Source: Romboutsia sedimentorum | Lineage (GTDB): Bacteria; Bacillota; Clostridia; Peptostreptococcales; Peptostreptococcaceae | Direction of reading: 5' to 3' | DNA: 64,000 nucleotides | Assembly: GCF_030131845.1 (NCBI RefSeq) | Contig: NZ_JASKYM010000007.1 | Location: forward strand, 1-64,000 | Shown here: piece by piece, positions 27,181 through 35,220 of the stretch | How positions within the stretch are numbered: position 1 is the first letter of the stretch | Layout of the letters: each line of letters starts with the position of its first letter | Program-made: the position numbers and the translations under genes | The notes under the pieces: model-generated | Database searches by the model: none | Told to the model about the DNA's origin: nothing | The model's input: only the letters and a program-made list of their open reading frames with translations

Positions 27181-27869
27181 TTTTTGGTACACCTCTTTTC
27201 AAAAGTGTATCCCACACCTCTTATATTTTTTATATAATCTGGAGTAGATGGATTATTTTCTACTTTTTGTCTAAGCCTTCTTATGTTTACAGCTACAGTA
27301 TTTTCATCAACAAAGTTTCCATCTATATCCCAAAGAGCTTTCGTGAGTTGCTCTTTAGTTACTATTTGGCATGAGTTTTCCATTAAATATTTTAATAATT
27401 TAGTTTCGTTTTTACTCAGTATTATATCTTCATTTTCTTTTTTTAATTTATTTTCTGAGTAATTTAAACTTAAGCTACCACACGAAATTAAATTTTCTAT
27501 GCTAGAGTTTTCTATTCTTCTCATAAATGCATTTATCTTTGATATTAATACTATTAAGCTAAATGGCTTTGTTATATAATCATCTGCTCCAATATCATAT
27601 CCAGTTACTACATCTATTTCTTGATCTAGAGCTGTTAGCATTATTATATGTACATTGCTACTTTTTCTTATTTCTTCACAAAATTCAAATCCATTTCCAT
27701 CCGGAAGCCCTACATCTGAAATTATTAAGTTTATATCATTATTTTCAAAAATTTCTTTTGCTTGTTTTATATTAAAAGCTGTATTTACGTTGTAACCTTC
27801 TTTTTTTAATTTAAAACTTATCCCTCGATTTAGTGATTTATCATCTTCTAAAAGTAAAATATTCCCCAT
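27177..27869 (-). CDS. OmpR-family response regulator, module 2
   Basis: A 230-residue regulator with receiver (LLEDDKSLNRG; phospho-acceptor in LIISDVGLPDG near 51; DYITKPFS) and winged-helix domain (DENTVAVNIRRLRQKVE; IRGVGYTF). The start is the ATG at 27869 preceded by GGGAG; an upstream in-frame TTG has no such site. It heads module 2. Confidence 0.9.
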   Translation of the reverse strand: MGNILLLEDDKSLNRGISFKLKKEGYNVNTAFNIKQAKEIFENNDINLIISDVGLPDGNGFEFCEEIRKSSNVHIIMLTALDQEIDVVTGYDIGADDYITKPFSLIVLISKINAFMRRIENSSIENLISCGSLSLNYSENKLKKENEDIILSKNETKLLKYLMENSCQIVTKEQLTKALWDIDGNFVDENTVAVNIRRLRQKVENNPSTPDYIKNIRGVGYTFEKRCTKK

Positions 27870-27970
27870 TTTTGCTCTCCCTATTATAATTTTTTTCAAC
27901 TTATCAACCCCATACTATTTTATATACTCTCTTTTAGAGAAACTATATCATATTTATATACATGTTAAAA

Positions 27971-27992
27971 GACCCTTGAATTACCAAGAGTC
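27971..27992 (-). terminator. Terminator after module 3 permease
   Basis: An 8-bp stem with one G-T pair (27971-27978 with 27985-27992) is followed by TTTT on the minus strand, ten bases after the permease stop. Confidence 0.7.
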
Positions 27993-28001
27993 CTAGTTTA
28001 T

Positions 28002-30002
28002 TTAAATTCTATTTTTAATTTCAAATATATACTTCTTTCTGCTAATTAAGTATAATACAACATAAATTAATAAATAAATTAAAAATATAAGAACACACTT
28101 TTCCATTAAAGCTTCTACTCTTGGACTAATAGAATTTACTATATATAATAAATAAAATCCTATTCCTCCACCTACAAGCATAGGCAAAGTAAAAGTAATT
28201 GCCATTTCTTTAGTAATTATATTAATAATCTCCTTATCTGTAATTCCTATTCTATTTAATGAAATCAGTCTCTGTGTATCATCTTCAATATCAGATAAAA
28301 CCTTATAGTATAAAACTATTCCCGAAGTAACTGTAAATAATATTCCTATAAATCCCATAGTGAAAAATGCCATTGCATTATTTTCTATCTCTAAATTAAT
28401 TTGTTGTTTTTTATATATAGGCTTATAAGCTTCTTTTACTCCTCTTTTATCACCAATCATATTTGAATCAATAACAGCTTCTCTCCAATAAGATTTATCT
28501 AGTTTATTGATGTCTCTTAATTTTGATAATAGCAGATTAAATGTTGTTTCATTTATATCTCCCTTTATCAAATGTTGTTTTTTTATTTTACTTTTACTTG
28601 CATCATTCTTTATTATATTGTAGTCATCATCATTTAAAACAAATGCATTTCCAGAGTAAAATTCACTAGATAACCAAACATTTGTGAATGGTTCTTCAAC
28701 TTCTTTTATTTTACTTTTTTTAAGTTTTAATATTTTTTTATCTTTATCTATTGCCAATACAGTGTCCGGAAAATCAAATTTATATTCTTGCTTCAAAGAA
28801 GATACATTAACAGCTTCACCTTTTTTTATATCTAGCTTGCTATTCATATGTCTATTATAATTACTTTCGCTAATTATACTTGAATTATCTCTCCATAAAT
28901 TTAATTTTCCATTTTTATATCTATATTCTAATATATCTATATATTCAAACCCACTATATTTTTGTATTTTACTACCACTACTCTTTATCAAATCTATAAT
29001 CTCATTTTTTTTAACCTTATTAAATTTATCACTTTCAATAAATAATATATCATAAGGATTTCTTACATCTATTTCAGAACGTGTCATTACATATATAGAA
29101 TACGTAATCCCCGAAAAAAATACAGCTCCTGCTATTAATATAGAAACTATATATATAGTACTTTTAAAGCCTAAAAATCTATGGTATAAGCTTGATAAAA
29201 CTAAAATATTATTATTATATGTTTGAGGAAATTTTTTAATTATAAATTTGATAATATCTAAACTGCTACCAATACTCACATAAATACATATTAACATTAG
29301 TACAATTAAAATAGATTCATAATATATTTTTATGTAAGAATCATAATATAACAATACTTTTGGAAAACAATATGAAGAAATTATAAGCACTGGTATAGCT
29401 ATGAAACCCAATATTACATTATTTTTACTAGCTTCTTTTTTACTTTGACATTTAAATAAATCTATTATCAATAATTTTTTTATATATATAATACTAAAAA
29501 TATTATTACATAAAAATATTATTACGAATATACAAAGAGTTAATAAAAGGCTTTCAATGCTTAACTCAAATTTAACAGGATTGCTTACTAATATTTTATT
29601 AATTCCCATGTAAAACAACCTGGAAAATATACTACCACTTATTATCCCTGATACTATAGAAAGTAATAAAACACTTAAATTTTCAGCAAATAGAAGCTTG
29701 CTCAAATCCTTACTGGTCATCCCTAATGTAAAATAAATACCAAATTCTTTTCCTCTATATTTTAAAAACGAGAAATTGCTATATGTTATAAACACCACTG
29801 AAAATAATATTAGTCCTAAAAGTGCAATATGTATATTTGAATATAAAGATGTTTTCAATTTTTGGTTTATTACAGTAGAATTAAATATCAAACTTCCATA
29901 CATAAACAACATTGCTACAACTACTGTATTTATAAAGTACATAGATAAATATTTCTTTAAGTTGTGAATTAAATTTTTGCGTATAATAGTTGAAAAATTC
30001 AT
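28002..30002 (-). CDS. BceB-like ABC permease, module 3
   Basis: A 666-residue permease with the BceB layout: about ten transmembrane helices and a large external domain (about 305-525) between helices 7 and 8. Near-N-terminal KYRGKEFGIYFTLGMTSKDL and C-terminal RLISLNRIGITDKEI are typical FtsX-motif regions. Such permeases bind peptide antibiotics and signal to a partner kinase. Its ATG overlaps the last base of the ATPase gene. Confidence 0.88.
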   Translation of the reverse strand: MNFSTIIRKNLIHNLKKYLSMYFINTVVVAMLFMYGSLIFNSTVINQKLKTSLYSNIHIALLGLILFSVVFITYSNFSFLKYRGKEFGIYFTLGMTSKDLSKLLFAENLSVLLLSIVSGIISGSIFSRLFYMGINKILVSNPVKFELSIESLLLTLCIFVIIFLCNNIFSIIYIKKLLIIDLFKCQSKKEASKNNVILGFIAIPVLIISSYCFPKVLLYYDSYIKIYYESILIVLMLICIYVSIGSSLDIIKFIIKKFPQTYNNNILVLSSLYHRFLGFKSTIYIVSILIAGAVFFSGITYSIYVMTRSEIDVRNPYDILFIESDKFNKVKKNEIIDLIKSSGSKIQKYSGFEYIDILEYRYKNGKLNLWRDNSSIISESNYNRHMNSKLDIKKGEAVNVSSLKQEYKFDFPDTVLAIDKDKKILKLKKSKIKEVEEPFTNVWLSSEFYSGNAFVLNDDDYNIIKNDASKSKIKKQHLIKGDINETTFNLLLSKLRDINKLDKSYWREAVIDSNMIGDKRGVKEAYKPIYKKQQINLEIENNAMAFFTMGFIGILFTVTSGIVLYYKVLSDIEDDTQRLISLNRIGITDKEIINIITKEMAITFTLPMLVGGGIGFYLLYIVNSISPRVEALMEKCVLIFLIYLLIYVVLYLISRKKYIFEIKNRI

Positions 30003-30754
30003 TATTCTCCTCCTATAACACTTTGAACTTCTAATATCCTGTCAAAAAAATCTTTTCTATTTCCAGAAGATGCTATTTCCATTTTAACTTTTCCATCTTT
30101 AATAAAAACAATCCTATTACAAAAAGATGCAGCAAAAGGATCGTGTGTAACCATAAGTACTGTACTTTTAATTTCTTTATTTATATTTGATATAATATTC
30201 ATTATGTTGCTAGTTGACTTTGAGTCCAAATTTCCTGTAGGTTCATCCGCAAAAATAACACTCGGATTATTTACTAGAGCTCTAGCAACAGCCACCTTTT
30301 GTTTTTGTCCTCCTGATACATTGTATGGATATTTATTTGCTAAATCATATATATCAAATAATTTCATAAGCTCTTTTACCCTATTTTCCACATCATTTGG
30401 ATTTAGTTTGTCTAATATAAGTGGTATTGCAATATTTTCTTTTAATGTTAAACTATCTAGCAAATTAAAATCTTGAAATATATATCCAATATTTTTTCTT
30501 CTAAACAATGCTAGTTTATCTTTGCTCATGTCATTAATACTTTGATCTTTTATTATAATTTCTCCAGAAGTCGGCTTGTCTACACCTGATAACATATTTA
30601 AAAGTGTGGTTTTTCCACTTCCACTTGGACCCATTATCCCAACAAAATCTCCATCTTTAATATTTATATTTATCCCATCTAATGCCATAGCTTCCTTAGC
30701 ATCTTTATAAGCATTGTAAACTTTAACCACATTATCTATTTTTATTATTTCCAT
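30002..30754 (-). CDS. BceA-like ABC ATPase, module 3
   Basis: A 250-residue ATPase with Walker A GPSGSGKTTLLN, signature NVSGGQKQKVAVARAL and Walker B VIFADEPTGNLD. The KQK signature and the C-terminal extension (FFDRILEVQSVIGGE) are typical of the BceA subgroup. A promoter and response-regulator box precede it, so it is transcribed separately from the kinase. Confidence 0.9.
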   Translation of the reverse strand: MEIIKIDNVVKVYNAYKDAKEAMALDGININIKDGDFVGIMGPSGSGKTTLLNMLSGVDKPTSGEIIIKDQSINDMSKDKLALFRRKNIGYIFQDFNLLDSLTLKENIAIPLILDKLNPNDVENRVKELMKLFDIYDLANKYPYNVSGGQKQKVAVARALVNNPSVIFADEPTGNLDSKSTSNIMNIISNINKEIKSTVLMVTHDPFAASFCNRIVFIKDGKVKMEIASSGNRKDFFDRILEVQSVIGGE

Positions 30755-30788
30755 TAAAATTGTCCTTCCTAGTATACTCTATTTAAGT

Positions 30789-30816
30789 ATTATAAAAGGT
30801 AAATACACAACTACAA
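30789..30816 (-). promoter_or_regulatory. Promoter of module 3 ABC genes
   Basis: On the minus strand TTGTAG (30811-30816) and TATAAT (30789-30794) are separated by 16 bases. The direct-repeat box lies nine bases upstream of the weak -35, consistent with activation. Confidence 0.6.
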
Positions 30817-30825
30817 ATGCATTTA

Positions 30826-30842
30826 CCTTACAAAACCTTACA
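30826..30842 (-). promoter_or_regulatory. Putative response-regulator box, module 3
   Basis: TGTAAGG is repeated exactly 10 bases apart on the minus strand. The box overlaps the kinase stop codon and is nearly identical to the box at 33708-33724. Confidence 0.6.
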
Positions 30843-31845
30843 TTTTAGAAAGGAATGTTATTTTAAACTCTGTCCATTCCCCTATTTTTGAATTTATGCT
30901 TATTTTGTGACCGATTTTTTGAGAAATATACTTTACCATATACAAACCTATACCCGTTGCATTTCTATCGATTCGACCATTATACCCTGTGAAAAATGGG
31001 TCAAATACTCTTGGTATATCTTCTGCACTTATTCCTATTCCTTCATCCCTTATACTTAAAATTGTTTCCTCTGCATTTTCACACATAGATATATAAATTT
31101 TTTTATTTTCATTAGGTATAGAGTATTTTATTGAATTTGATATTACTTGTTCTATTATATAACTACACCATTTTTTATCTGTGTATATTTCTTTATTAGT
31201 ATCAATATCAACTTTAGGGTATATACCTTTATATATAAAATCTCTTTTTTTTAGGTTTACTACATTTGATACAATTTCACTTAGATTAACTCTCTCAGGT
31301 ATGTAATCTGTTGCAAATTCATCTAATCTTAAAACATTCAAACATTCTTCTAAGTTCTTTTTTAACTTATCATTTTCTTCCATTATATCTTGTACATATA
31401 CTCTTGATTTTTCATCTAAACTACATCTTTCACTCGCTAAGTCTATTACTGTAATTGAAGTTTTCATATTATGAATCCACTGTGAAAACAATATGTTTCT
31501 ATCTTTAAATTCATTTTTCATTTTATATATCTTATTGTTATACCCTACATGTATTTTATTGATTATACTTAATACCATATGTTCAGTAATATCATCACTG
31601 TTTAATTTCAAATTAGAACTGTTCTTAGCATCGTTAAGAATTTGCTCAAATTTGTAAAATCTAAATCCTTCAATAAATATATATATAACTAATATAAATA
31701 TACTTATCGATGCAGGATATATAATTTCATTACTATCATAAAGTAAATAATAAAATAATATGAGAATAGTACTATTTAATAAATATGTAATTAAAAATCT
31801 TTTTTTGGATTTTATAATCTTACTCGCATATTTCATTAAAGACAT
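30838..31845 (-). CDS. BceS-like intramembrane-sensing histidine kinase, module 3
   Basis: A 335-residue kinase with two closely spaced N-terminal helices (about 15-32 and 38-58) and almost no external loop, the hallmark of kinases that receive their signal through a BceB permease. The phospho-acceptor region is QWIHNMKTSITV near 125, N box IEQVISNSIKYS, G1 DEGIGISAED and G2 ATGIGLYMVK. It overlaps the regulator gene by 26 bases, with GAGGAG before its ATG. Confidence 0.9.
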   Translation of the reverse strand: MSLMKYASKIIKSKKRFLITYLLNSTILILFYYLLYDSNEIIYPASISIFILVIYIFIEGFRFYKFEQILNDAKNSSNLKLNSDDITEHMVLSIINKIHVGYNNKIYKMKNEFKDRNILFSQWIHNMKTSITVIDLASERCSLDEKSRVYVQDIMEENDKLKKNLEECLNVLRLDEFATDYIPERVNLSEIVSNVVNLKKRDFIYKGIYPKVDIDTNKEIYTDKKWCSYIIEQVISNSIKYSIPNENKKIYISMCENAEETILSIRDEGIGISAEDIPRVFDPFFTGYNGRIDRNATGIGLYMVKYISQKIGHKISINSKIGEWTEFKITFLSKM

Positions 31846-32500
31846 AACCTACTCCTCTTTTTGTAGTAATAATATTTTCTAATCCCAGCTCATTTAACCT
31901 TTTTTTCACTCTAGTTATGTTCACTGTCAATGTATTATCATCTACAAAAATTGTATCATCCCATAGAGCTTCTAATAAGTCTTCTCTACTAACTACATTA
32001 CCTATGTTTTTTAATAATATTTTCAAAATCTTATATTCATTTTTAGTTAAATTTAAAATAGTATCTTCATATTGTAGTTTCATACTTTCATCAAATAACA
32101 CTAATTTTCCGCAAGTAATATCGTCACTTTCAATAGTGTTATTTACTCTTCTTAATACCGCATTTATTTTTGCTAATAATATTCCTACACTAAAAGGCTT
32201 AGTCATATAATCATCTGCACCAAGTTCCATACCTCTTATTTGTTCACCTTCATAACTTCTTGCCGAAAGTATTATAACTGGTGTTTTGTAACTTTTTCTT
32301 ATTAATTTCAAGAAATAAAATCCATCAAATTTCGGAAGATTTATATCCAATAATATTATTTGAGGATTAAATCGCTCAACTTGTCCAATAACATCATCAA
32401 AATCTTCTATTATACTTACCTCAAAATCATATGCACTTAGATATTCTTTAATATATTTTTGTAACTTTATATCATCTTCTATTACTAAAATTTTATTCAT
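31820..32500 (-). CDS. BceR-like OmpR-family response regulator, module 3
   Basis: A 226-residue regulator with receiver (LVIEDDIKLQKY; phospho-acceptor in ILLDINLPKFDG near 51; DYMTKPFS) and winged helix (VDDNTLTVNITRVKKRLNE; TTKRGVGYVF). It probably binds the TGTAAGG repeats before the ABC genes and the CPBP gene. Confidence 0.9.
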   Translation of the reverse strand: MNKILVIEDDIKLQKYIKEYLSAYDFEVSIIEDFDDVIGQVERFNPQIILLDINLPKFDGFYFLKLIRKSYKTPVIILSARSYEGEQIRGMELGADDYMTKPFSVGILLAKINAVLRRVNNTIESDDITCGKLVLFDESMKLQYEDTILNLTKNEYKILKILLKNIGNVVSREDLLEALWDDTIFVDDNTLTVNITRVKKRLNELGLENIITTKRGVGYVFNEICE

Positions 32501-32680
32501 TTCTATTTTTCACATCCTATAGCTTTTTTATTTATACCTTTATAATACTATAAATAATAATAAAATTATAATACTATTACAGTATAAAGTAATTACTATT
32601 TGTGGTAATAAAAGTCATCATACTTTAGTATATGTATTTTAGGGTATGTTATAAATCTATTTTTAATCATATACAAATAA

Positions 32681-32732
32681 CCCCTTAAAATAGATTTTAT
32701 AGGTACTTTTATCCTATATCTATTTTAAGAGG
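32681..32732. repeat. Imperfect inverted repeat
   Basis: Arms of about 20 bases (32681-32703 and 32713-32732) can fold into an interrupted hairpin between the module 3 regulator gene and the CPBP gene end. No clear T-run follows on the minus strand, so it may be a weak terminator. The rest of 32501-32768 is AT-rich and otherwise featureless. Confidence 0.5.
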
Positions 32733-32768
32733 TTTAGTCTATTAATATTATTTATTAAATTTTAATTA

Positions 32769-33497
32769 TTATAAAAATAAATGTGGAGCGAAAAGAGTCC
32801 AGTCATTTAATATATGAGCCATTGAAGAAACCCAAATATTTTTTGTTTTAATATATGCAAATGTAAGAACTAATCTAGCTGACCCAATTATTAATAAAGA
32901 TTGCGCAAGATTCCAATTATAAGTTGGTAAATGAAGAAGTCCAAATATAACGGCAGTTACAACCCATGATATAATTATTGACGTCTTTCTAGAAAGTTTT
33001 AATTTCTTACTAGCAAATGTTAATATAACTAAAAATGGAATAATTGTCATTAATTCTTCTCCAATAAGCATCGGAACTATTTTTAAAAAGAATATTATAT
33101 TTTCAAACATAGTGTTTGCTTGCATCGCTTTTGCTGCAGGATTCGCTTCTGCACCTATAAATTTAAGTACTATAATCCCAACTATTCCACTAACTATTAA
33201 GTTAACTACAAGGACTCCAAAAGCTAATAATACATCTTTGAAACGAACTTTTTTGAACAGTTTAGTCCAATCTGATTTAACTACAAGCATAAATGCTCCT
33301 AACGGTAAAACTATGTCTATAAAAGGTTCTATAAAGTCAGGTATAAACTTAGATCCTAGCTGTAACAATATAGGAGCACCTATTGATATAATGATAAGAA
33401 ACAGACTTTGTAGACCTGTAAAATTAAAGTTATCATCATTATAAAACGGGAAATCTACATCTTTATTTTCGAATTTAAAAAAATCACTTTTTGCCAT
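32769..33497 (-). CDS. CPBP-family intramembrane protein (CAAX protease / bacteriocin-immunity type)
   Basis: A 242-residue protein with about seven or eight transmembrane helices. The three family motifs are seen in partial form: GEELMTI (EExxx, lacking the usual following Arg), FGLLHLPTYN (FxxxH) and HILNDW (HxxxD). Members are putative intramembrane glutamic proteases, some giving bacteriocin self-immunity. It is monocistronic. A TGTAAG box almost identical to that of module 3 lies about 210 bases upstream, suggesting control by the BceR-like regulator. Confidence 0.82.
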   Translation of the reverse strand: MAKSDFFKFENKDVDFPFYNDDNFNFTGLQSLFLIIISIGAPILLQLGSKFIPDFIEPFIDIVLPLGAFMLVVKSDWTKLFKKVRFKDVLLAFGVLVVNLIVSGIVGIIVLKFIGAEANPAAKAMQANTMFENIIFFLKIVPMLIGEELMTIIPFLVILTFASKKLKLSRKTSIIISWVVTAVIFGLLHLPTYNWNLAQSLLIIGSARLVLTFAYIKTKNIWVSSMAHILNDWTLFAPHLFL

Positions 33498-33617
33498 ATT
33501 ATTTTCTCCTTCATAAATCTAATTTTTTATAAAACGCTATATAAGTCCTATAACGCAAATATCATTGAAATAAAATCATTATTTTCACCTTACTTTCATC
33601 ACCACCTTCTTATCTAC

Positions 33618-33680
33618 AATTTATAATTTAATAATAGTATATCCACCAAAAGCTTCTATACTATTATTAAATTATAAATT
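33618..33680. repeat. Perfect 24-bp inverted repeat
   Basis: The arms 33618-33641 and 33657-33680 are exact reverse complements around a 15-base spacer. The right arm contains the TATAAT (33671-33676) of the presumed CPBP promoter and the left arm the mirror-image element on the plus strand. It may be a regulatory dyad or a remnant of a mobile element. Confidence 0.75.
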
Positions 33681-33699
33681 AACTTCATATTTTCTCTAA
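33671..33699 (-). promoter_or_regulatory. Presumed promoter of the CPBP gene
   Basis: On the minus strand TTAGAG (33694-33699) and TATAAT (33671-33676) are 17 bases apart. The -35 is weak, as expected for an activated promoter, and the box lies eight bases upstream of it. Confidence 0.5.
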
Positions 33700-33707
33700 T
33701 CGATTTG

Positions 33708-33724
33708 TCTTACAAAGCCTTACA
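33708..33724 (-). promoter_or_regulatory. Putative response-regulator box before the CPBP gene
   Basis: TGTAAGG and TGTAAGA, 10 bases apart on the minus strand. Over 26 bases it differs from the module 3 box at only about two positions. Confidence 0.6.
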
Positions 33725-33741
33725 TTTTGGAAAGGTAAAAA

Positions 33742-33777
33742 AAAACCTGTAACTTGAATACTTAAGTTACAGGTTTT
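33742..33777 (-). terminator. Terminator after the TraX-like remnant
   Basis: A 14-bp perfect stem (33742-33755 with 33764-33777) has an 8-base loop and an A/T-rich tail on the minus strand. Confidence 0.8.
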
Positions 33778-33787
33778 TTATCTATTT

Positions 33788-34249
33788 TTATTTATTAATA
33801 TAAAACTCAACTATTGCTAACAACCATAAGTGCAATGGATAAAATACGTAAAATAAATATTTACTTAACTTATTGTTCATACCTCTTTCACCATTGAACA
33901 TTAACATATCTATAGTTTCTTTTACTGTAGGATACTGATTATAACTAGTTGTAAATAAAAGTATTGAGAATATCATATATCCTATTATTTGCTTCTTAGT
34001 ATTTCCTCTAAATGAATATGTTATCAATATAAATGGCAAAACGACTAGTCCACCTTCTGTAAATATACCTAATGGTATTAATATTATTGCTAAGATAACT
34101 AGCAATAACTTACTTACACCAGTCTTATTTTTACTGTATTCAATTATACTTATTATAGTAAGTCCTAGTGCTAAAATTGCAAATATATTGTTATGAAGAG
34201 TTGTGTATTTGTCACGCAAACGTGACACAAAATCAAATTTTAAATTCAC
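33788..34249 (-). pseudogene. Truncated TraX-family membrane protein
   Basis: A 153-residue open frame with four or five helices that corresponds to the C-terminal half of TraX-family proteins: LHNNIFAILALGL matches the HQNVFFTL region, and MLMFNGERGMNN...YLFYVFYPLHLWLL matches the conserved end. The N-terminal ~90 residues expected for the family are absent. The only starts are a GTG within a palindromic repeat and later internal codons, with no ribosome binding site. The break lies at that repeat, just after the MerR gene. It may be a remnant. Confidence 0.6.
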
Positions 34250-34260
34250 GTTTGCGTGAC
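34211..34260. repeat. Inverted pair of the TCACG palindrome
   Basis: GTCACGCAAACGTGA (34211-34225) and its exact reverse complement (34246-34260) are separated by 20 bases. Each arm is itself nearly palindromic. It lies between the MerR gene stop and the TraX-like remnant. A one-mismatch relative is at 4020-4034. Confidence 0.75.
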
Positions 34261-34271
34261 ATAATTTATTA

Positions 34272-35027
34272 TTATTTTGAGTTGTTATCGCAGTAAATGT
34301 TCATAGCATCACCTAAAAATTGTGCTAGTCCTTCACCATACCTATCAATATGCTTAGTAAATCTTTCATCTGCAACGTACATTAAAGCTAATCCTCTAAA
34401 TATTTCTATTTTACAATCATAAAAATTGTTATTTATATGGTTTCTCCATTTCTCAACTAGTTCTTGAACTTTTTCGTCTTTTGGACTTTTATCCATAAGT
34501 TTCGCTAGTTCCTCATATATACTGCTTGCCTCTCCCATTATATTTTCCCAATCATTTTTTGAATAATTAGATGTTTTCTCTTGGCTTTCTTTATATGCAC
34601 CACTATTTCTATATCTTTTTTCTGTTTCATCTTTATATTTCTCTTGGTGATTTTTTATCTCTTCATAATCAAATGCTTTAAAGTTTTTATTACTCATAGT
34701 TCCTCCTAAATTTTCAATAGTTTCATCTATTGAATCTATTATTTTGTCTAGTCTCTTTTTCTTTTCAAATATAAGTTTACGCTGAACTTTTAGTGCTTCT
34801 TCTTTATCAAAATTTTTATCATCTAATATTTGTTTTATCTTTTGAAGTGGAAATTCTAGTTCTTTGAAAATTAGTATTTGATATAGCCTTGAAATATCTT
34901 CATCATTATACATTCTATAATTTGACTCAGTTCTTTTGCTTGGAACTAAAAGTTCTATCTTATCATAATGATGTAACATTCTAACGCTAACACCTGTTAT
35001 TTTTGAAACTTCATTTATCATATACAT
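34272..35027 (-). CDS. MerR-family regulator with TipAS-type drug-recognition domain (Mta/TipAL-like)
   Basis: A 251-residue activator. The N-terminal MerR helix-turn-helix (MINEVSKITGVSVRMLHHYD) and second helix pair (YNDEDISRLYQILIFKELEF) occupy about 1-75, followed by a coiled-coil dimerisation helix to about 110. The C-terminal ~140 residues match the TipAS antibiotic-binding fold (EIFRGLALMYVADERFTKHIDRYGEG). Such proteins sense thiopeptides or other drugs and activate transporter genes. The ATG at 35027 follows GGTGG; a GTG three codons upstream is the alternative. Confidence 0.88.
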   Translation of the reverse strand: MYMINEVSKITGVSVRMLHHYDKIELLVPSKRTESNYRMYNDEDISRLYQILIFKELEFPLQKIKQILDDKNFDKEEALKVQRKLIFEKKKRLDKIIDSIDETIENLGGTMSNKNFKAFDYEEIKNHQEKYKDETEKRYRNSGAYKESQEKTSNYSKNDWENIMGEASSIYEELAKLMDKSPKDEKVQELVEKWRNHINNNFYDCKIEIFRGLALMYVADERFTKHIDRYGEGLAQFLGDAMNIYCDNNSK

Positions 35028-35108
35028 ATTATCCACCGCCTAAATTAATGATAATCTATAGCACAATGTTAGAGTCAATAGTTTTAATTAATATTTTATA
35101 AAATAAAA

Positions 35109-35140
35109 CCCACTATTCTACTATTTAATAGAAAAGTGGG
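35109..35140 (-). terminator. Terminator after module 4 permease
   Basis: A stem of 6+5 pairs around one A-A mismatch (35109-35120 with 35129-35140) is followed by TTTTATTTT on the minus strand. Confidence 0.75.
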
Positions 35141-35155
35141 TAACTTTGTTTATAT

Positions 35156-35205
35156 TATAATGATATTGATAAGTTGATTATTTCTTTTTATAAAATCATC
35201 CAACT
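35156..35205 (-). repeat. Second copy of the 3' end of htpG
   Basis: Positions 35169-35205 match htpG 42535-42571 at 36 of 37 bases, and 35156-35167 match 42514-42525 exactly; the copy lacks 8 bases between the two blocks. Translated on the minus strand it still reads LDDFIKRNNQL, like the HtpG C-terminus. It lies in the 3' untranslated region of the module 4 permease, in direct orientation relative to htpG. Confidence 0.85.
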
Positions 35206-35220
35206 ATTATTTATCTGATA

